This document shows, piece after piece, positions 18,911 to 28,320 of a stretch of 64,000 nucleotides of DNA (position 1 is the stretch's first letter; the number at the start of each line of letters is the position of its first letter). Origin of the DNA: Polycyclovorans sp046565985 (lineage in GTDB: Bacteria; Pseudomonadota; Gammaproteobacteria; Nevskiales; Nevskiaceae); NCBI GenBank assembly GCA_046565985.1, contig JBKHXN010000044.1, positions 13,768-77,767 of the forward strand, written 5' to 3'. Under the pieces are notes generated by a model. The model ran no database searches, was not told where the DNA came from, and was given only the letters and a program-made list of their open reading frames with translations. Position numbers and translations under genes: made by a program.

Positions 18911-21388
18911 TCAGGCGACGCGGGCGCGCGCCTCGGCCAGGTCCACCACTTCCGCGCGGCCGGCCGTGTAGTCGCCGGCGATGTATTCGGGGCGGAAGTC
19001 GTCGGTCAGGATCACGTCGAAGCGGATGCGGTCGTACTCCTCGGCCTGCGCGGCTTCCTGGGGCGTCAGCAGGTTGCGGCTCACCGCATCCTTGAGCCTG
19101 TCGGCCACGCTGTCGCCGGCCAGCTCGCCCCTGGCGGCCAGGCGGTAAAACTTGGCGTAGGCCTCCTCGCAGCGCTGCGAGACTTCCCAGGCGTGCTCCA
19201 TCCTGCCTACCGCTTCCTGCGGCCCGCCGTTGGCGAACACCAGCGCGGTGATGCGCTCGCGCACGTCGGAGGGTTCGAGAATCAGATCGGCGACGCGGGC
19301 ATTGAGTCTGTCGCTCACCGGGCGCCAGCGGTTGCCCAGCGGGAACACCACGGCGCGCATCACCCCGCGCGCCCAGCCGACCGGGAAGTTGCGGATGAAT
19401 TCTTCGAACGCGCGGGCGGTCTCGTACAGGCAGTGGTCCAGCGCCCAGCGGGCGTGGGCCAGCTCGGCCTCGCTGCGCGAGCCTTCCAGGTAGTACTTGG
19501 CCACGGCCGAGGCGATGTAGAGCTGCGACAGCACATCGCCCAGGCGGGCCGACAGGCGTTCCTTGAACTTGAGCTGGCCGCCCAGCACGCCCATGGTCAG
19601 GTCGGAGACAAACGCCAGACTGGCGGAGAAGCGCTCCAGATGACGGAAGTAAGGCGCCATCTCGCCGCTTACCGGCGAGCGCGCCAGGCGCGCGCCGCTG
19701 AGCGCCAGGGTGAACGAACGCACGGCACGGTTGATGGAGAAGCCGATATGCCCGAACAGCAGCCTGTCGAATGCCGGCAGATCATCCTCGCGCGCCGCTT
19801 CCATTTCCGGGAAGACGTATTCGTGGCAGCGGATCGCCCCCTGCCCGAAGATCATCAGATTACGGGTGAGGATGTTGGCGCCTTCCACGGTGATCGCCAC
19901 CGGGGTGGCCTTGTAGCCGGTGGCCATGAAGTTGCGCGGCCCCTGCTGGATGGCGCGGCCGGCCATCACGTCCATGCCGTCGATGACGATCTTCCGCATC
20001 AGCTCGGTCATGTGGTACTTGGCCATGGCGGTGACCACGCTGGGGGCACAGTGATCCACCGCCGAAGCGGTGAGCACGCGCATGGCTTCCAGCGTGTAGG
20101 CGTAGCCGCCGATCCGGCCGGTGGCCTCCTGCACGCCCTCGAACCTGCCGATCGCCACCTTGAACTGGCGGCGCATGCGGCAGTACACGCCGGTCATGCG
20201 GTAGGCCACCTGCCCTGCCGCGGCGGCCAGCGCCGGCAACGAGATGCCGCGGCCGGCGGACAGGCATTCCACCAGCATGCGCCAGCCCTTGCCGGCCATG
20301 GCCGGGCCGCCGATGATCCAGTCCACCGGGATGAAGACGTCGCGGCCGAAAATGGTGCCGTTATGGAAGGCAGCGCCCGGATAATGACGGCGGCCGATCT
20401 CCACGCCCGGATGGCCGGCCGGGATCAGCGCGCAGGTAATGCCGTAATCGCTCTTGCTGCGGTCGCCGAGCAGGCCGTCCGGGTCGCGCAGCTTGAAGGC
20501 CAGTCCCACCACCGTGGCCACCGGCGCCAGGGTGATGTAGCGCTTGGAGAAGTTCAGGCGGATGCCGAGCACCTTCTTGCCCTCATGCTCGCCGTAGCAG
20601 ACCACCCCGTTGTCGGGCATGGCGGTGGCGTCGGAGCCAACCTCGGGGCCGGTCAGGCCGAAGCAGGGCAGCTCCTTGCCGGAGACCAGCCCGGGCAGCC
20701 ACTGCTTTTTCTGCGCGTCGGTGCCGTAGTGCATGAGCAGCTCGCCCGGGCCCAGCGAGTTGGGCACCATCACCGTCACCGCCATGGCGATGGACTTGGT
20801 GGCGAGCTTGGTCACCACCGCCGACTGGGCGACGGCCGAGAACCCCAGGCCACCGTATTCCTTCTTGATGAGCATGGCGAGAAAGCCCTTCTCGCGGATG
20901 TACTGCCAGACTTCCGGCGGCAGATCGCGGTCCTCGAACTCGATCTTCCAGTCATCGGCGAGCTTGCACAGCTCCTCGCATTCGTGGTCAAGAAAGCGCT
21001 GTTCCTCGGGCGTGAGGCGGGTGTACTGGAAGTCCAGCAGCTTCGACCAGTCGGGCCGGCCGCGGAACATCTCGGCCTCCCACCACACGTCGCCGGCTTC
21101 CAGCGCCTCGCGCTCGGTGGAGGACATTTCGGGCAATACTTTCTTGAACCCGGCGAAGATCGGCCGCGTCAGCACCGCACGCCGCAGCGGGCGCAGGTTG
21201 AGCAGCAGGGCCAGCGGCAGGAACACGGCCGCGGCGATCAGCGTGCCGGCGCTGCCGAGCCAGCCGGCCGCAGACAGTGCCGCCAGGACCAGGCCCACCA
21301 CGCCGGTCCAGACGATCAGGGGGGCGCCGACGAAGGCCAGCGTCCAGGCTGCCGCCAGGGCGAGCAGCAACAGGCTGAGGGTCAGCAT
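18911..21388 (-). CDS. fadE: Acyl-CoA dehydrogenase, FadE type
   Basis: First step of fatty acid beta-oxidation (acyl-CoA to trans-2-enoyl-CoA, FAD). 825 residues, close to E. coli FadE (814) and longer than common ACADs because of an N-terminal membrane anchor (two hydrophobic stretches within residues 1-60) and a C-terminal extension. The dehydrogenase core contains CFGLTGPEVGSDATAMPD, followed by TLAPVATVVGLAFKL. It overlaps the stop of the upstream tetR gene by 7 bases, so the two form one transcript controlled from the operator region at 22077-22122. Confidence 0.93.
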   Translation of the reverse strand: MLTLSLLLLALAAAWTLAFVGAPLIVWTGVVGLVLAALSAAGWLGSAGTLIAAAVFLPLALLLNLRPLRRAVLTRPIFAGFKKVLPEMSSTEREALEAGDVWWEAEMFRGRPDWSKLLDFQYTRLTPEEQRFLDHECEELCKLADDWKIEFEDRDLPPEVWQYIREKGFLAMLIKKEYGGLGFSAVAQSAVVTKLATKSIAMAVTVMVPNSLGPGELLMHYGTDAQKKQWLPGLVSGKELPCFGLTGPEVGSDATAMPDNGVVCYGEHEGKKVLGIRLNFSKRYITLAPVATVVGLAFKLRDPDGLLGDRSKSDYGITCALIPAGHPGVEIGRRHYPGAAFHNGTIFGRDVFIPVDWIIGGPAMAGKGWRMLVECLSAGRGISLPALAAAAGQVAYRMTGVYCRMRRQFKVAIGRFEGVQEATGRIGGYAYTLEAMRVLTASAVDHCAPSVVTAMAKYHMTELMRKIVIDGMDVMAGRAIQQGPRNFMATGYKATPVAITVEGANILTRNLMIFGQGAIRCHEYVFPEMEAAREDDLPAFDRLLFGHIGFSINRAVRSFTLALSGARLARSPVSGEMAPYFRHLERFSASLAFVSDLTMGVLGGQLKFKERLSARLGDVLSQLYIASAVAKYYLEGSRSEAELAHARWALDHCLYETARAFEEFIRNFPVGWARGVMRAVVFPLGNRWRPVSDRLNARVADLILEPSDVRERITALVFANGGPQEAVGRMEHAWEVSQRCEEAYAKFYRLAARGELAGDSVADRLKDAVSRNLLTPQEAAQAEEYDRIRFDVILTDDFRPEYIAGDYTAGRAEVVDLAEARARVA

Positions 21389-22071
21389 GAGACGTTCTCC
21401 GGTGAGTCGGGGGGCTCCGCCGCGCGGTGCAGGGGCACCACGTGCGGATGGGGGTCTGCGCCGGGCGCCGCGCTCCCGCGCGGGATCAGCGTCTTGATCA
21501 TGAGCTTGAGGTAATCGTTGAACTGCGCGCCCTTGGGCATGGCGTCCGGCGTGTCGCGGCGGATCTGCAGGTTGCCCATGAAGGTGGCGTAGGCAAACCG
21601 CGCCCAGTGCTGGGCCTGGGCCTCCTCGAAGCCCAGGGCGCGATAGCAGCTCTGCAGGTACTGCATGCGCCGCTCGGAAACCCGCGAGACGCAGGCAGCG
21701 ATCAGGGGGTGATCCTCGGCGGCGGCGATGGCCAGGTACAGCCGCCCGGCGCGGTAGCTGGCGTTGGCCGACTTGAACAGCTTGACGATGCGCTCGTAGG
21801 GATCGGGTTCGGGGCCGACCCGGGCGAGGATGTCATCGGTCTCGGCTTTCTCCCAGCGGGCCAGGGCGGCGCGCAGCAGCGCCTCGCGGTTGGGGAAGTG
21901 CCAGTAGAAACTGCCCTTGGTCACGCCCAGGCGGCGCGCCAGCGGCTCCACGGCCAGCGCGTCCAGCCCGCCGGCGGCGATCGCCTCCAGGGCGGCGTCG
22001 GCCCAGTCGTCGGCGCTGAGGCTGTGCCGGGACTCGGTCGCAGGAGCGGAAGTGGGGCGGGCGTCCGGCAT
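21382..22071 (-). CDS. TetR family transcriptional regulator
   Basis: 229 residues. The N-terminal helix-turn-helix lies at about residues 18-65: DDWADAALEAIAAGGLDALAVEPLARRLGVTKGSFYWHFPNREALLRAAL, with the hallmark GVTKGSFYWHF. The C-terminal ligand domain is helical and not assignable. It is the first gene of a tetR-fadE operon and two palindromic operators lie immediately upstream. Autorepression and control of fadE, perhaps relieved by acyl-CoA, are inferred from this layout. The start codon is only 5 bases from the nearer operator and has no ribosome binding site, so the message may be leaderless. Confidence 0.9.
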   Translation of the reverse strand: MPDARPTSAPATESRHSLSADDWADAALEAIAAGGLDALAVEPLARRLGVTKGSFYWHFPNREALLRAALARWEKAETDDILARVGPEPDPYERIVKLFKSANASYRAGRLYLAIAAAEDHPLIAACVSRVSERRMQYLQSCYRALGFEEAQAQHWARFAYATFMGNLQIRRDTPDAMPKGAQFNDYLKLMIKTLIPRGSAAPGADPHPHVVPLHRAAEPPDSPENVSC

Positions 22072-22076
22072 GATCC

Positions 22077-22122
22077 ATACGGTTGCGTATTGGGCTCAGG
22101 ATTGAACCATACGCAACCGTAT
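22077..22122. promoter_or_regulatory. Twin palindromic operators upstream of tetR-fadE
   Basis: Two 14-bp sites, ATACGGTTGCGTAT at 22077-22090 and its exact reverse complement ATACGCAACCGTAT at 22109-22122. Each is itself a dyad (ATACG-N4-CGTAT). Their centres are 32 bp apart, about three helical turns, so dimers would sit on the same face. Their position directly upstream of a tetR start points to autoregulation. Confidence 0.85.
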
Positions 22123-22147
22123 GTTGCAAGACAGCAGACCGCCGCCC

Positions 22148-24295
22148 TCAGTCGGCGGACGGCGCCTGCGCCGCTGGCCGGGTGGTGTAGTGACGGATGA
22201 AGGCCAGGGCATCGGCGGCCTCGTCGATCGCCTTGGACAGCGGCTTGCCCGCCCCGTGGCCGGCCTTGACGTCCACCCGGATCAGCACCGGCGCCTCGCC
22301 GGCCTGGGCGTGCTGCAGCGCGGCCGTGTACTTGTAGGAATGGCCGGGCACGACCCGGTCGTCGTGATCGGCGGTGGTCACCAGCACCGCCGGGTAGCGG
22401 GTCCCGGGCCTGATGTTGTGATACGGCGAATAGGCCGAGAGATAGCGGAAGCCCTCCGGGTCATCAGAGGAACCGTAGTCGCCGGTCCAGGCCCAGCCGA
22501 TGGTGAATTTGTGGAAGCGCAGCATGTCCATCACCCCCACCGCCGGCAGCGCGGCGGCGAACAGCTCGGGGTGCTGGTTGAGCGTGGCGCCGACCAGCAG
22601 GCCGCCGTTGGAGCGGCCGCTGATCGCCAGCTGCGCGGGGCGGGTCCAGCCCTGGGCGATCAGGTATTGCGCGGCGGCGGCAAAATCGTCGAACACGTTC
22701 TGCTTGCGCTCCTTGGTGCCGGCCTCGTGCCACTCGCGGCCGTACTCGCCGCCACCGCGCAGGTTGGCCTGGGCGTAGACGCCGCCGGCCTCCATCCACA
22801 CCAGATTGCTCACCGAGAAGCCCGGGGTGAGCGAGATGTCGAATCCGCCATAGCCGTAGAGCAGCGTGGGCGCGGGGCCCTTGCGGCGCGGTTTTTTCTT
22901 GTAGCTGATGAACATCGGCACGCGGGTGCCATCCTTGGAGCGGTAGAACACCTGCTCGGTGACGTAATCCGCCGGATTGAAGCGCAGCTTGAGCGGCTGC
23001 AGGGGGCTGACCTTGCCGCGGCGCAGGTCCAGCTGGTAGTTGCTGGCGGGCTGATTGAAGGAGGCGTAGCCGAAATACACGGTGTCATCGCCCGGCTTGC
23101 CAGAGAAGCCGGTGATGGACCCCAGCCCCGGCAGCTTGACCGCCCTGAGCGCCTTGCCGTCCAGGCTGTAACGCCGCAGCCGGTGGCTGGCGTCCTTGAG
23201 GCTGAGCGTGACCAGCTGGTTGCCGGCGTGCGTCGCGCCGACCAGGGTCTCGTCCGACTGCGGGATCAGCGCCAGCGGCGTAGCCGGCTCGGCGGCGGCC
23301 AGATCCAGTGCGATGACCTGCCCGCGCGGCGCATCCCGCGTGGTCTGCACGAACAGCCGCGGCCCGACGTTGCCCACCACCTGGTACTGGGCGCTGAACT
23401 CGTCCACCAGCTTGATCACCGGGGCGCTGAAATCCGGCGCCTCGCCCTCGCCCAGCGGCTTGACGTACAGCGCGTTCTGGCTGCTCGCCCCCTGCCAGAC
23501 GTGGATGAACAGATAGCGGCCGTCCTCACTGGCCTCCGCGCCAAACCCCCACTTGGGCTGGTCGGGGCGCTCATAGACCAGCGCATCGGCACTCTGCGGG
23601 GTTCCCAGGCGGTGGTAGTACAGCTTCTGGTTGGCCAGATCGTCGAACACGCCGGGCTGGGCCTTCTTGGGCGGCTGCGGGTAGCGCGAGTAGAAGAAAC
23701 CCTGCGCGTCGCGGCTCCAGCTGATGCCCGAGAACTTGATCCGCTCCAGCACCTGCGGCTGGTCACGGCCGCTGGCGATCTCGCGCACGCGGAACTCGTT
23801 CCAGTCGGAACCCGCGGCGGCCAGACCATAGGCCAGCCAGCGGCCGTCGGGCGAGACTTCCCACTGGGTCAGCGCCACGGTGCCGTCGGCGGCCAGGGTG
23901 TTGGGGTCGAGCAGCACGCGCGGCGCGGCGGCGGCATCTTCCTGCACGTACAGCACCGGCTGGTTCTGCAGGCCGTCGTTGCGGGTATAGAACAGCTTGC
24001 CGGCGATGCGCTGCGGCACACCGTAGCGTTCAAAGTTCCACAGGTCGGTCAGGCGCGCGTGCAGCGCCTCGCGCTCCGGCAGGGCAGCCAGGAAGGGCTG
24101 CGACAGCTGGTTCTGCGCCGCCACCCAGGCGCGGGTCTGCGGGGCATCCACATCCTCCAGCCAGCGGTAGGGATCGGCGACCTGGCTGCCATGGTAGTTG
24201 TCCACGGTCTTGCCCCGCGGCGCGGCGGGGTAATCGAAGCCCTGGGCCATCAAGGGCAGGAGCAGGCTGGCGCAGGCAAGGGGCAGGTAACGCAT
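22148..24295 (-). CDS. Prolyl oligopeptidase family serine peptidase, probably exported
   Basis: Cleaves short peptides after proline (family S9A). 715 residues from the ATG at 24295, which has GGAG at proper spacing; a GTG two codons upstream is too close to that site. A signal-peptide-like start (RYLPLACASLLLPLMAQG) suggests a periplasmic location. The beta-propeller begins DYPAAPRGKTVDNYHGSQVADPYRWLED. The catalytic Ser lies in AISGRSNGGLLVGA, with Asp in TTADHDDRVVPGHSYK and His in VKAGHGAGKP. It lies downstream of tetR-fadE on the opposite side of the operators, reading toward them and ending 26 bases away. Confidence 0.92.
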   Translation of the reverse strand: MRYLPLACASLLLPLMAQGFDYPAAPRGKTVDNYHGSQVADPYRWLEDVDAPQTRAWVAAQNQLSQPFLAALPEREALHARLTDLWNFERYGVPQRIAGKLFYTRNDGLQNQPVLYVQEDAAAAPRVLLDPNTLAADGTVALTQWEVSPDGRWLAYGLAAAGSDWNEFRVREIASGRDQPQVLERIKFSGISWSRDAQGFFYSRYPQPPKKAQPGVFDDLANQKLYYHRLGTPQSADALVYERPDQPKWGFGAEASEDGRYLFIHVWQGASSQNALYVKPLGEGEAPDFSAPVIKLVDEFSAQYQVVGNVGPRLFVQTTRDAPRGQVIALDLAAAEPATPLALIPQSDETLVGATHAGNQLVTLSLKDASHRLRRYSLDGKALRAVKLPGLGSITGFSGKPGDDTVYFGYASFNQPASNYQLDLRRGKVSPLQPLKLRFNPADYVTEQVFYRSKDGTRVPMFISYKKKPRRKGPAPTLLYGYGGFDISLTPGFSVSNLVWMEAGGVYAQANLRGGGEYGREWHEAGTKERKQNVFDDFAAAAQYLIAQGWTRPAQLAISGRSNGGLLVGATLNQHPELFAAALPAVGVMDMLRFHKFTIGWAWTGDYGSSDDPEGFRYLSAYSPYHNIRPGTRYPAVLVTTADHDDRVVPGHSYKYTAALQHAQAGEAPVLIRVDVKAGHGAGKPLSKAIDEAADALAFIRHYTTRPAAQAPSAD

Positions 24296-24392
24296 GGGCA
24301 CTCCAGACTAGGGGTGAGTGACAGATCGGATGGCTGATTGTCGGCGAGGCGCCGGCGGCGGGACATGGTGGAATATACCCAGTGGACCCGCA

Positions 24393-26186
24393 TCAGCCGT
24401 CGCCGGCAGCCGTGGGCTGGAGCAGCTTGTCGCGCTGCTCGCCGAGCTGCTGCAGGGCATGCTCGTAGCCGCGCTGGCAGACCTCGTCGAGCTTTTTCCA
24501 GTCGAACAGCGCGATGCCGCTGACCGGCATGCGCAGATAGACATCCGCGCGCTGGGCGCGCGCCGCCACCTGGGTTTCGCTGGTGATGGTGGCGGTGCGG
24601 AACATGATGTTGAACAGACCCGGGCGCTTGCCCAGCGCCTTCCACTTGAACAGGCCCTCGGGGTCGGGACCCTCGATGCCCGGCGCCTGCAGGCCGCCGG
24701 CGGTGGAGACGTCCGAGGCCAGGATCGGCCCGCGCTGCAGGCGCTGCATCACGTCGGTGGGCAGGCTGTTGACCAGCGCGCCGTCCACCAGCAGCTCCCC
24801 CTTGTAGACGATCGGCGGCGCCACCCCGGGGACCGCCATGCTGGCCGCCAGCCAGATCGCCAGCGGGCCACGGTCGTGCACCATCTCGGTGCCGCGGGTG
24901 AGGTTGCTGGAAATGCAGAAGAACGGGGTGCGCAGATGCTCGATCTGGCGCTCGCCGAAGATGTCCTTCAGCCGGCCCACGAACTTGCGCCCGCGCAGCA
25001 GCGCCACCGAGGGAAACAGGTAATCGTTGAGGTAGTTGTGCGTGACGAAGGTCTCGCGGGCGATGTGCAGGATCTCGTGGTGCGAATATCCGGCGCCGAC
25101 CAGCGCGGCGAAAAATGCGCCCATGCTGCTGCCGCCGGCCACGTCGACCGGGATCTTCAGCTCGGCCATCGCGCGCAGCAGGCCGATGTGGGCAAAGCCA
25201 CGGGCGCCGCCGCCGCCCAGCACCAGGCCCACGCCGCGTCCGGTGAGGCTGCGCGCCAGACTGGCCGCGTCGCCGGCGTGCTGCGGGCGCAGGTAGAAGT
25301 GCGCTTCCGCGCCGGTCTGTTCGCGCCAGCTGTCCACTTCGCCAGGGCCTTCACTCTCGGCGCGCAGCAGCAGCAGCCTGATCGCGGCCCGGCTGCCCGA
25401 CTGGCGCAGCTCGTCCACCATGGCCGTGGCCAGGGGCCGGGTCTGGACCGGGGCGCAGACCAGTATCTCGTCGGCCTGACGCATGCAGCGCCGCGCCCAG
25501 GCGTCGGCGTCGTCTCCGGCGCAATAGATCAGGTAACGAAACTCGGCTTCCTGGGCATTGAGCCAGGTGACCAGCCGCTCATTGGCGGCGCCGTCCTCAA
25601 AGCGGGCCTGCGCCGCACCCGCCCCCAGCGCGGCGTCCACGGTGGCGATGTCGAGCACGCGCACCGTCCCGTAGCGTCCCAGCTCCTCGGCCATGTCCTG
25701 GGCCAGAGCCTTCAACGACGGGCGGGGCACCAGCGGAATCAGCGCGATGGCGCGCTGGGCGCGCACCGATTCCAGGCGGCGCACGCCGTGGTGCACCCGC
25801 AGGCGCTGGATGATCACGCGCGTGGCGTCGAGCAGGGCCTGCGGATACTGCTGGATCAGTTCGGCCAGTACCTCGCGCGTGATCTTCAGCAGCAGCGAGT
25901 CACGCACTGCAAAGACCGTGGTGGCACGGTGCTCGATGGCCAGCAGATCCACTTCGCCGAAGGCCTCGGCACGGCCGATGTCGCCCGCCGGCTGGCCGCT
26001 GGGAAAGATCGCGCGCAGCCTGCCGGAGCCGACGACATAAACCGCGTCGGCCGCGTCGCCGTGGCGATAGAGGACCGAGCCACCGCGGATCTCGAACAGC
26101 GCCGCCCGCGCCGCGAGGGCGGTGAGGGCTTCCCGCGTGAGCCCGGCGAACAGCCGGGTTTCGGAAAGCACCTCGACCGCGTTCAT
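24393..26186 (-). CDS. Patatin-like phospholipase with N-terminal cyclic-nucleotide-binding domain
   Basis: 597-residue protein resembling bacterial NTE-type esterases. Residues about 10-125 form a cNMP-binding fold (LFAGLTREALTALAARAALFEI, then FGEVDLLAIEHRATTV, where the E and R of the ligand pocket are kept). The patatin domain starts near residue 315 with oxyanion loop GGGGARGFAH, nucleophile elbow GGSSMGAF and the dyad Asp in LLVDGALVNSLP. Likely lysophospholipase or lipid acyl hydrolase; whether it responds to cAMP or c-di-GMP cannot be told. It has no signal peptide. It is 28 bases downstream of the DUF885 gene. Confidence 0.88.
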   Translation of the reverse strand: MNAVEVLSETRLFAGLTREALTALAARAALFEIRGGSVLYRHGDAADAVYVVGSGRLRAIFPSGQPAGDIGRAEAFGEVDLLAIEHRATTVFAVRDSLLLKITREVLAELIQQYPQALLDATRVIIQRLRVHHGVRRLESVRAQRAIALIPLVPRPSLKALAQDMAEELGRYGTVRVLDIATVDAALGAGAAQARFEDGAANERLVTWLNAQEAEFRYLIYCAGDDADAWARRCMRQADEILVCAPVQTRPLATAMVDELRQSGSRAAIRLLLLRAESEGPGEVDSWREQTGAEAHFYLRPQHAGDAASLARSLTGRGVGLVLGGGGARGFAHIGLLRAMAELKIPVDVAGGSSMGAFFAALVGAGYSHHEILHIARETFVTHNYLNDYLFPSVALLRGRKFVGRLKDIFGERQIEHLRTPFFCISSNLTRGTEMVHDRGPLAIWLAASMAVPGVAPPIVYKGELLVDGALVNSLPTDVMQRLQRGPILASDVSTAGGLQAPGIEGPDPEGLFKWKALGKRPGLFNIMFRTATITSETQVAARAQRADVYLRMPVSGIALFDWKKLDEVCQRGYEHALQQLGEQRDKLLQPTAAGDG

Positions 26187-26214
26187 GCCGGCCTCATCGG
26201 ATCGTGGCGGGCGC

Positions 26215-28026
26215 TCAGCGCTGGCCGGCGATCCAGCCGTCCACCACGCGCTCCAGGATACTCAGCGGCATGGAGCCGTTCTGCAGCACCAGGTTGTGGA
26301 ACTGGCGGATGTCGAAACGCTCGCCGAGCTGTTCCTGCGCGCGAGTGCGCAGCTCCAGCAGCTTGAGCATGCCGATCTTGTACGCGAGCGCCTGGCCGGG
26401 GATCACCAGGTAGCGCTCGATCTCGGCGACCACGTCGGTCTGCGGCATGCCGGTCTTTTCCTGCATGTAGGCGATGGCCTGTTCGCGCGTCCAGCGCTTG
26501 GCGTGCAGGCCGGTATCCACCACCAGCCGCACGGAGCGGAACATCTCCGCCTGCAGGCGGCCGAGGTCGTCATAGGGGTCCTGCAGATAGCCCAGTTCCT
26601 TGGCCAGCCGCTCGGCATACAGCGCCCAGCCCTCGACATAGGCGGTCTGGTAGGTCACGCGGCGGAAGGTGGGCACGCCGCTGAGCTCCTGGGCGATGGC
26701 GATCTGGAAGTGGTGCCCGGGAATCGCCTCGTGATAGGCCAGCGTACGCATGCCGAACTTGGCCACTTCCTTGACGTTGCGCAGGTTCATGTAAAAGATG
26801 CCGGGCCGCGAGCCGTCCAGCGCCGGCGGGTTGTAGTAGGCGCCCGGGGATCCCTGTTCCTTGAAGGGCGGAATGCGCTCGACTTTCACCCCCATGCGCG
26901 GGCGCACGTCGAAGACCGGATCGAGCCCGGCGCTGATGTCGTCGATCAGCGTCTGGAAGTCCGCCAGGATCGCCGCGCGGCCCTCGTCGGTATCCGGATA
27001 GAGGAAGCGCTCGTCCTCGCCCAGCGCGGTCATGCGCTCGCCCACGCTGCCACGGGTGTGGCCCTGGCTGCGCAGCAGGGCGTCCATCTCCGCCTCCACC
27101 CGTGCCACTTCCGCGAGCCCAATGGCGTGCACCTCGTCCGGCGTCAGTTGCGTGGTGGTGTGGTGGCGTACGGCATGGCGGTAGTAGGCGTCGCCGTCGG
27201 GCAGCTTCCACACGCCGTAATTCTCGGTCACGCGCGGCAGCAGCGCCTCGAAGTAGGCGATCAGCCCCGCGTAGGCGGGATAGACGGTCTGCGTGATGGC
27301 CGCCTCGCCCTGCGCCAGCAGCGCCTGGCGCGCACCGTCGTCGAGCGTTTCGAGCCCTTCCACGCCCTTGCGCAGGCTGACGTAGAGAATGTTCTCGGTC
27401 GCCGGCGTGGCGATGAAGCCGCGCATCTCCGCCAGGACTTTCTCGATGACGAACCGCGGCGGCAGGATGCCGCGCGATTCGCGCAGGCGCAGACCTTCCA
27501 TGAGCTGGTCAAACTTCCAGCCAAAGCGCTCCAGACGGGCGATGTAGTCGCGCGCCTCGTCGGCATCACCAATGGCGTGTACGGTGGCCATGAACGTCGG
27601 CAGGCCGTTCTGCACGCCGAACAGCTGGTTCACCGGGTAGTTGTGGTACTGCCAGGGCTCGCCGTCCACGCTGTCCACCAGGGCGGCTTCCATCAGGTCA
27701 TAGGACAGCTGATCCTCGGCGGAGAGCCGGCTACGCTCATAGCGGCGCAGGGTCTCCAGCGCGGTGCGTGCGTGCTCGGCCTTTATTTGTTGGTGAGCCG
27801 GCGAGATCGGGGTCAGATCGTCACGGTGGAAGGTGATGCCGTACTGCTCCAGCACCCGCAGCTGGGACAGGGCCTCGGGGTCGTCCATGACCGACTGCAC
27901 CAGCGTGCGCTCGAAGAACAGGCCCAGCGTGAGCGGCTTGAAATACCAGGTATGCAGGCCCAGCGCGACGGCGCCCAGCACCGCCAGCAGCAGCACCGAG
28001 CCTGTGATCTTGAAGAAGGTTTTCAT
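26215..28026 (-). CDS. DUF885 family protein, membrane-anchored, putative metallopeptidase
   Basis: 603 residues. An N-terminal hydrophobic helix (TGSVLLLAVLGAVALGLHTWY) probably anchors it with the body in the periplasm. DUF885 is suspected of carboxypeptidase or arylesterase-like activity. The metal-site-like motif LAYHEAIPGHHFQIAIA is present near residue 430, and TAYVEGWALYAERLAKELG, supplying a further Glu, is conserved in the family. It sits among peptidase genes, which supports a peptidase role, but no substrate is known. Confidence 0.82.
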   Translation of the reverse strand: MKTFFKITGSVLLLAVLGAVALGLHTWYFKPLTLGLFFERTLVQSVMDDPEALSQLRVLEQYGITFHRDDLTPISPAHQQIKAEHARTALETLRRYERSRLSAEDQLSYDLMEAALVDSVDGEPWQYHNYPVNQLFGVQNGLPTFMATVHAIGDADEARDYIARLERFGWKFDQLMEGLRLRESRGILPPRFVIEKVLAEMRGFIATPATENILYVSLRKGVEGLETLDDGARQALLAQGEAAITQTVYPAYAGLIAYFEALLPRVTENYGVWKLPDGDAYYRHAVRHHTTTQLTPDEVHAIGLAEVARVEAEMDALLRSQGHTRGSVGERMTALGEDERFLYPDTDEGRAAILADFQTLIDDISAGLDPVFDVRPRMGVKVERIPPFKEQGSPGAYYNPPALDGSRPGIFYMNLRNVKEVAKFGMRTLAYHEAIPGHHFQIAIAQELSGVPTFRRVTYQTAYVEGWALYAERLAKELGYLQDPYDDLGRLQAEMFRSVRLVVDTGLHAKRWTREQAIAYMQEKTGMPQTDVVAEIERYLVIPGQALAYKIGMLKLLELRTRAQEQLGERFDIRQFHNLVLQNGSMPLSILERVVDGWIAGQR

Positions 28027-28127
28027 CTGGATGTTCCGATTGCGTTGAACGGTCCGAGGCTGCGGACAGCCCGGGAAGAATCGAGTGACGGGTAGAGCCT
28101 AGTGTTGCAGACGGGTCTGCGGACTAG

Positions 28128-28156
28128 CAAAAAAGCGGCGCAGTTGCCTGCGCCGC
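28128..28156 (-). terminator. Rho-independent terminator after the M2 peptidase gene
   Basis: On the minus strand a 7-bp all-GC stem (GCGGCGC / GCGCCGC), a 9-base loop and six T. It lies about 240 bases past the M2 peptidase stop, after both 76-bp repeats, so the repeats would be part of the 3' untranslated region of that mRNA. Confidence 0.8.
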
Positions 28157-28198
28157 CCAGTCCTCCCTGCCCGCTTCCCCCATTATTCCGTGTCGCTA

Positions 28199-28274
28199 CC
28201 GCCGTGCCTCATTGAACCCCGGGGCGGCCCTCCCTGGCCGCCCGCTCGCGGGAGCGGATGTCCACTGGACATCC
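28199..28274. repeat. 76-bp palindromic element, copy 1
   Basis: Identical over 76 bp to copy 2. It contains three nested dyads: GGGCGGCC / GGCCGCCC around a 6-base loop (28222-28243), CCGCTC / GAGCGG around 4 bases (28242-28257), and GGATGTCCA / TGGACATCC around a single base (28256-28274). Such chained hairpins resemble REP/BIME-like intergenic elements. No reading frame of its own is credible. The 372-base gene-free stretch 28027-28398 holds this element, its second copy, a 46-base spacer and the terminator. Confidence 0.9.
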
Positions 28275-28320
28275 TGCCGCACCGCTTGAATGCACTCCTT
28301 CCTCGCCATCCATGGCGCCG

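Noticed and set aside
22121..24337. 738-codon plus-strand frame opposite the prolyl oligopeptidase
   Set aside because: Mirror frame of a gene with an intact catalytic triad; no family resemblance.
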